Of a DNA stretch of 6,915 bases, positions 5,403 to 6,915 are shown in pieces (within the stretch, counting starts at the first letter, position 1; each line of letters starts with the position of its first letter). The stretch comes from Alphaproteobacteria bacterium (GTDB taxonomy: Bacteria > Pseudomonadota > Alphaproteobacteria > ATCC43930 > CGMCC-115725), in assembly GCA_005888425.1 (NCBI GenBank), contig VAZF01000113.1, positions 1-6,915 of the forward strand, read 5' to 3'. The notes under the pieces were generated by a model, which was given only the letters and a program-made list of their open reading frames with translations, did no database searches and was not told where the DNA came from. The translations under genes and the position numbers were made by a program.

Positions 5403-6650
5403 ATGCAGAATTCCCCGACACGGCGCAGCGTGACAGCCGGGCTGGCGCTCGGCGCGATTTCGCTACCGGCATTGCGCGTCGGCACGGCAAGCGCACAGGC
5501 GAAATCGGTCAAGATCGCGATGATCGCGCCGCTCTCCGGCCCTTGGGCACGGCAGGGACAGCTGCTTCGGCAGGGCGCCGACATGGCGGTCGAGGAGTTC
5601 AATTCGCAAGGCGGGATTAAGTCGCTCGGCGGCGCCAAGCTCGAGATCATCTACGCCGATGCCGGCGACAATACCGAGAAGGCGAAGAATGCCGCACAGC
5701 GCCTCTTGTCCGATCACCCGGACCTGGTGGGCGGCTCGGGCGCCTGGCTCAGCTCCTTCACCTTGGCGGTGACCGAGGTCACCGAACGCGCGCAATTACC
5801 ATGGCTGACGCTGTCCTATTCCGATGCGATCACCAATCGCGGCTTCAAGTTCGTGTTCCAGACCTCGCCGACCGCCGAATGGCAGGCCGCCGAGACGCTG
5901 CCGACGGCACTGAAGCTCGCGGAGCACGCGACCGGCAAGCGGCCGAAGACGATCGGCGTCATTCAGGACAACACCGCGTCGCCAGTCAGCTTCGGCAAGC
6001 ATCTGCGGGAAGGCGGGGGGCTCGAAAAGGTCGGCCTCAAGGCAACGGTCGACCAGATCTTCACGCCGCCGCTGTCTGACGCGACGCCGCTCGTCGACAA
6101 GCTGCGTTCGGCGAAGCCCGATTTCCTGCTGCTGCTGACCTCGGCGATGCCGGATTGCAAGCTGGTTTTGGAGAAGCTGGACGAATTCAAACTGGCCAAG
6201 GGCAAGATGCCGCTGGTCGGCAACGGCGCTCCGTTCGGCTCCCCCGAATTGCTCAACACGATCGGCCCCGAACTGCTCGAAGGGATGTTATTCAGCGTCG
6301 CCAACTGGCCGCTGAAGGGGCAGGAGGAATTCATCGAGCGGTTCAAGAAGCGGACCGGCGAGCCGTTCGCGACGCAGGACGCGCTGTGCGGCTATGGTGA
6401 TGTCGCGATCCTGAAAGAGGCGCTGGAAGCCGCGGGCGCGGCCGACAAGCTGAAGGTCGCAGAGGCGATCCGGCAGATGAACCTGACGACCGGGCCCGCG
6501 GCGCAATTCTTCCCGGGCCCGATCAAGTTCGACGAGAAGGGGCGCCGGCAGGACGTGCCGATGATCTTCGCGCAATGGCAGAAAGGCGTGCCGCTGACGG
6601 TTTTTCCGGAAGACCGCGCCCTCGCGAAGCCGTTCTGGCCATCCGTATAA
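5403..6650 (+). CDS. LivK-like periplasmic substrate-binding protein of the importer
   Basis: A 415-residue periplasmic binding protein of the Leu/Ile/Val-binding (Peripla_BP_6) type, which delivers the solute to LivH/LivMG. The N-terminus is a signal peptide: TRRSVTAGLALGAISLPAL, with cleavage likely after TASA (A31). The paired arginines R7-R8 suggest Tat export, though a Tat consensus would have a hydrophobic residue where T11 stands. The mature protein opens KIAMIAPLSGPWARQGQLLR, with the family's first strand and ligand loop, then ADMAVEEFNSQGGI, LEIIYADAGDN and SSFTLAVTEV. AGGAGG at 5387-5392 overlaps the livMG stop, a strong ribosome-binding site 10 bases before the ATG. It is the last importer gene; a GMC oxidoreductase follows after 54 bases. 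The ligand is not evident: this fold binds amino acids, amides, aromatic acids and others. I give no symbol because livK implies branched-chain amino acids. Confidence 0.9.
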   Translation: MQNSPTRRSVTAGLALGAISLPALRVGTASAQAKSVKIAMIAPLSGPWARQGQLLRQGADMAVEEFNSQGGIKSLGGAKLEIIYADAGDNTEKAKNAAQRLLSDHPDLVGGSGAWLSSFTLAVTEVTERAQLPWLTLSYSDAITNRGFKFVFQTSPTAEWQAAETLPTALKLAEHATGKRPKTIGVIQDNTASPVSFGKHLREGGGLEKVGLKATVDQIFTPPLSDATPLVDKLRSAKPDFLLLLTSAMPDCKLVLEKLDEFKLAKGKMPLVGNGAPFGSPELLNTIGPELLEGMLFSVANWPLKGQEEFIERFKKRTGEPFATQDALCGYGDVAILKEALEAAGAADKLKVAEAIRQMNLTTGPAAQFFPGPIKFDEKGRRQDVPMIFAQWQKGVPLTVFPEDRALAKPFWPSV

Positions 6651-6668
6651 GATCGGATAGGCAGTCGT

Positions 6669-6691
6669 AAAAAAGGCCGAAGCATTCGGCC
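6669..6691 (-). terminator. Intrinsic terminator reading on the minus strand
   Basis: GGCCGAA (6675-6681), loop GCA, TTCGGCC (6685-6691) is a perfect 7-bp stem. Six As (6669-6674) precede it on the plus strand, so on the minus strand the hairpin is followed by TTTTTT: a textbook intrinsic terminator for leftward transcription. No T-tract follows on the plus strand, where the stem runs into the GGGGAGGG ribosome-binding site of the GMC gene, so rightward read-through is possible. No leftward gene is seen on its right within the window. It may end antisense RNA or simply cap the livK mRNA 3' end. Confidence 0.6.
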
Positions 6692-6704
6692 GGGGAGGGC
6701 GGAT

Positions 6705-6915
6705 ATGCAGGCGGATTACATCATCATCGGCGCGGGCTCGGCCGGCTGCGTGCTGGCTAACCGGCTCACCGAGGACCCAGCCACCAAGGTCTTGCTGATC
6801 GAGGCGGGCGGGCGCGACTGGAACCCGCTCATTCACATCCCGGCCGGGTTCTTCAAGATGCTCGATCACGACACCTTGACCTGGAAGTACCGCGCGGAAG
6901 CTGATCCCGGCACCA
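6705..6915 (+). CDS. GMC-family FAD oxidoreductase, N-terminal part (cut by window edge)
   Basis: The first 70 codons of a glucose-methanol-choline family flavoenzyme, which oxidises alcohols to aldehydes using FAD. DYIIIGAGSAGCVLANRL (about 4-21) is the dinucleotide-binding strand and GxGxxG loop. VLLIEAGG (about 29-36) ends the second strand with the Glu that holds the FAD ribose. IHIPAGFFKMLDHDTLTWKY matches the start of choline-dehydrogenase-like members. GGAGGG (6694-6699) five bases upstream supports the ATG. Full-length members run roughly 530-550 residues, so most of the gene lies beyond the window. It follows the binding-protein gene by 54 bases in the same direction, suggesting co-transcription and perhaps oxidation of the imported solute. 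No catalytic residues are in view, so the substrate cannot be judged. Confidence 0.9.
   Translation, partial: MQADYIIIGAGSAGCVLANRLTEDPATKVLLIEAGGRDWNPLIHIPAGFFKMLDHDTLTWKYRAEADPGT

Noticed and set aside
4636..5496. 286-residue minus-strand frame opposite the LivG domain
   Set aside because: A long antisense frame caused by GC-rich codon bias. The plus strand has unambiguous ABC ATPase motifs throughout.

Overview
This is GC-rich bacterial DNA with strong G/C third-position bias. The gene content (an ABC importer of the LivFGHM-K class with fused LivM and LivG, an N-terminal domain resembling DUF992, a FixK/FNR-type box, a GMC dehydrogenase of the choline-dehydrogenase type) suggests an alphaproteobacterium, probably Rhizobiales or Rhodospirillales. 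That placement is inference from family resemblance, not a search.

Left region (1-1617): a partial, doubtful secreted-protein ORF runs off the left edge on the minus strand (1-283). Divergent from it is a complete gene for an exported protein with a beta/glycine-rich, DUF992-like N-terminal domain and a peptidoglycan-binding OmpA-like C-terminal domain (530-1330). A near-perfect FixK/FNR-type palindrome (418-431) lies between them. After the OmpA gene come a long imperfect hairpin (1343-1388) and, on the minus strand, what looks like the last 25 codons of a HlyD-type type I secretion adaptor with no body (1442-1519).

Central region (1618-6650): one complete hydrophobic-amino-acid-type (HAAT) ABC importer. 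livF is on the minus strand (1618-2325). livH, a livM-livG fusion and a livK-like binding protein are on the plus strand (2619-3551, 3604-5388, 5403-6650). The 293-bp divergent spacer carries a REP-like interspersed element whose end has expanded into four 13-bp tandem copies. The livH/livMG junction holds three 14-bp direct repeats, each with an ATG in a different frame, and a 19-codon mini-ORF that overlaps livH and livMG by ATGA at both ends. LivMG has lost the ABC signature glycines, while LivF has glutamine in place of the H-loop histidine. In a LivF/LivMG heterodimer both changes fall in the same composite ATP site.

Right end (6651-6915): a perfect hairpin preceded by an A-tract, which reads as an intrinsic terminator on the minus strand, then the first 70 codons of a GMC-family FAD oxidoreductase in the same direction as the importer. 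The likely unit of function is periplasmic capture of a small organic solute by the binding protein, import through LivH/LivMG/LivF, and possibly oxidation by the GMC enzyme. The solute cannot be read from the sequence. I see no wholly novel system; the most unusual points are the mini-ORF/repeat junction, the asymmetric ATPase pair and the DUF992-like/OmpA fusion under a possible oxygen-responsive box.
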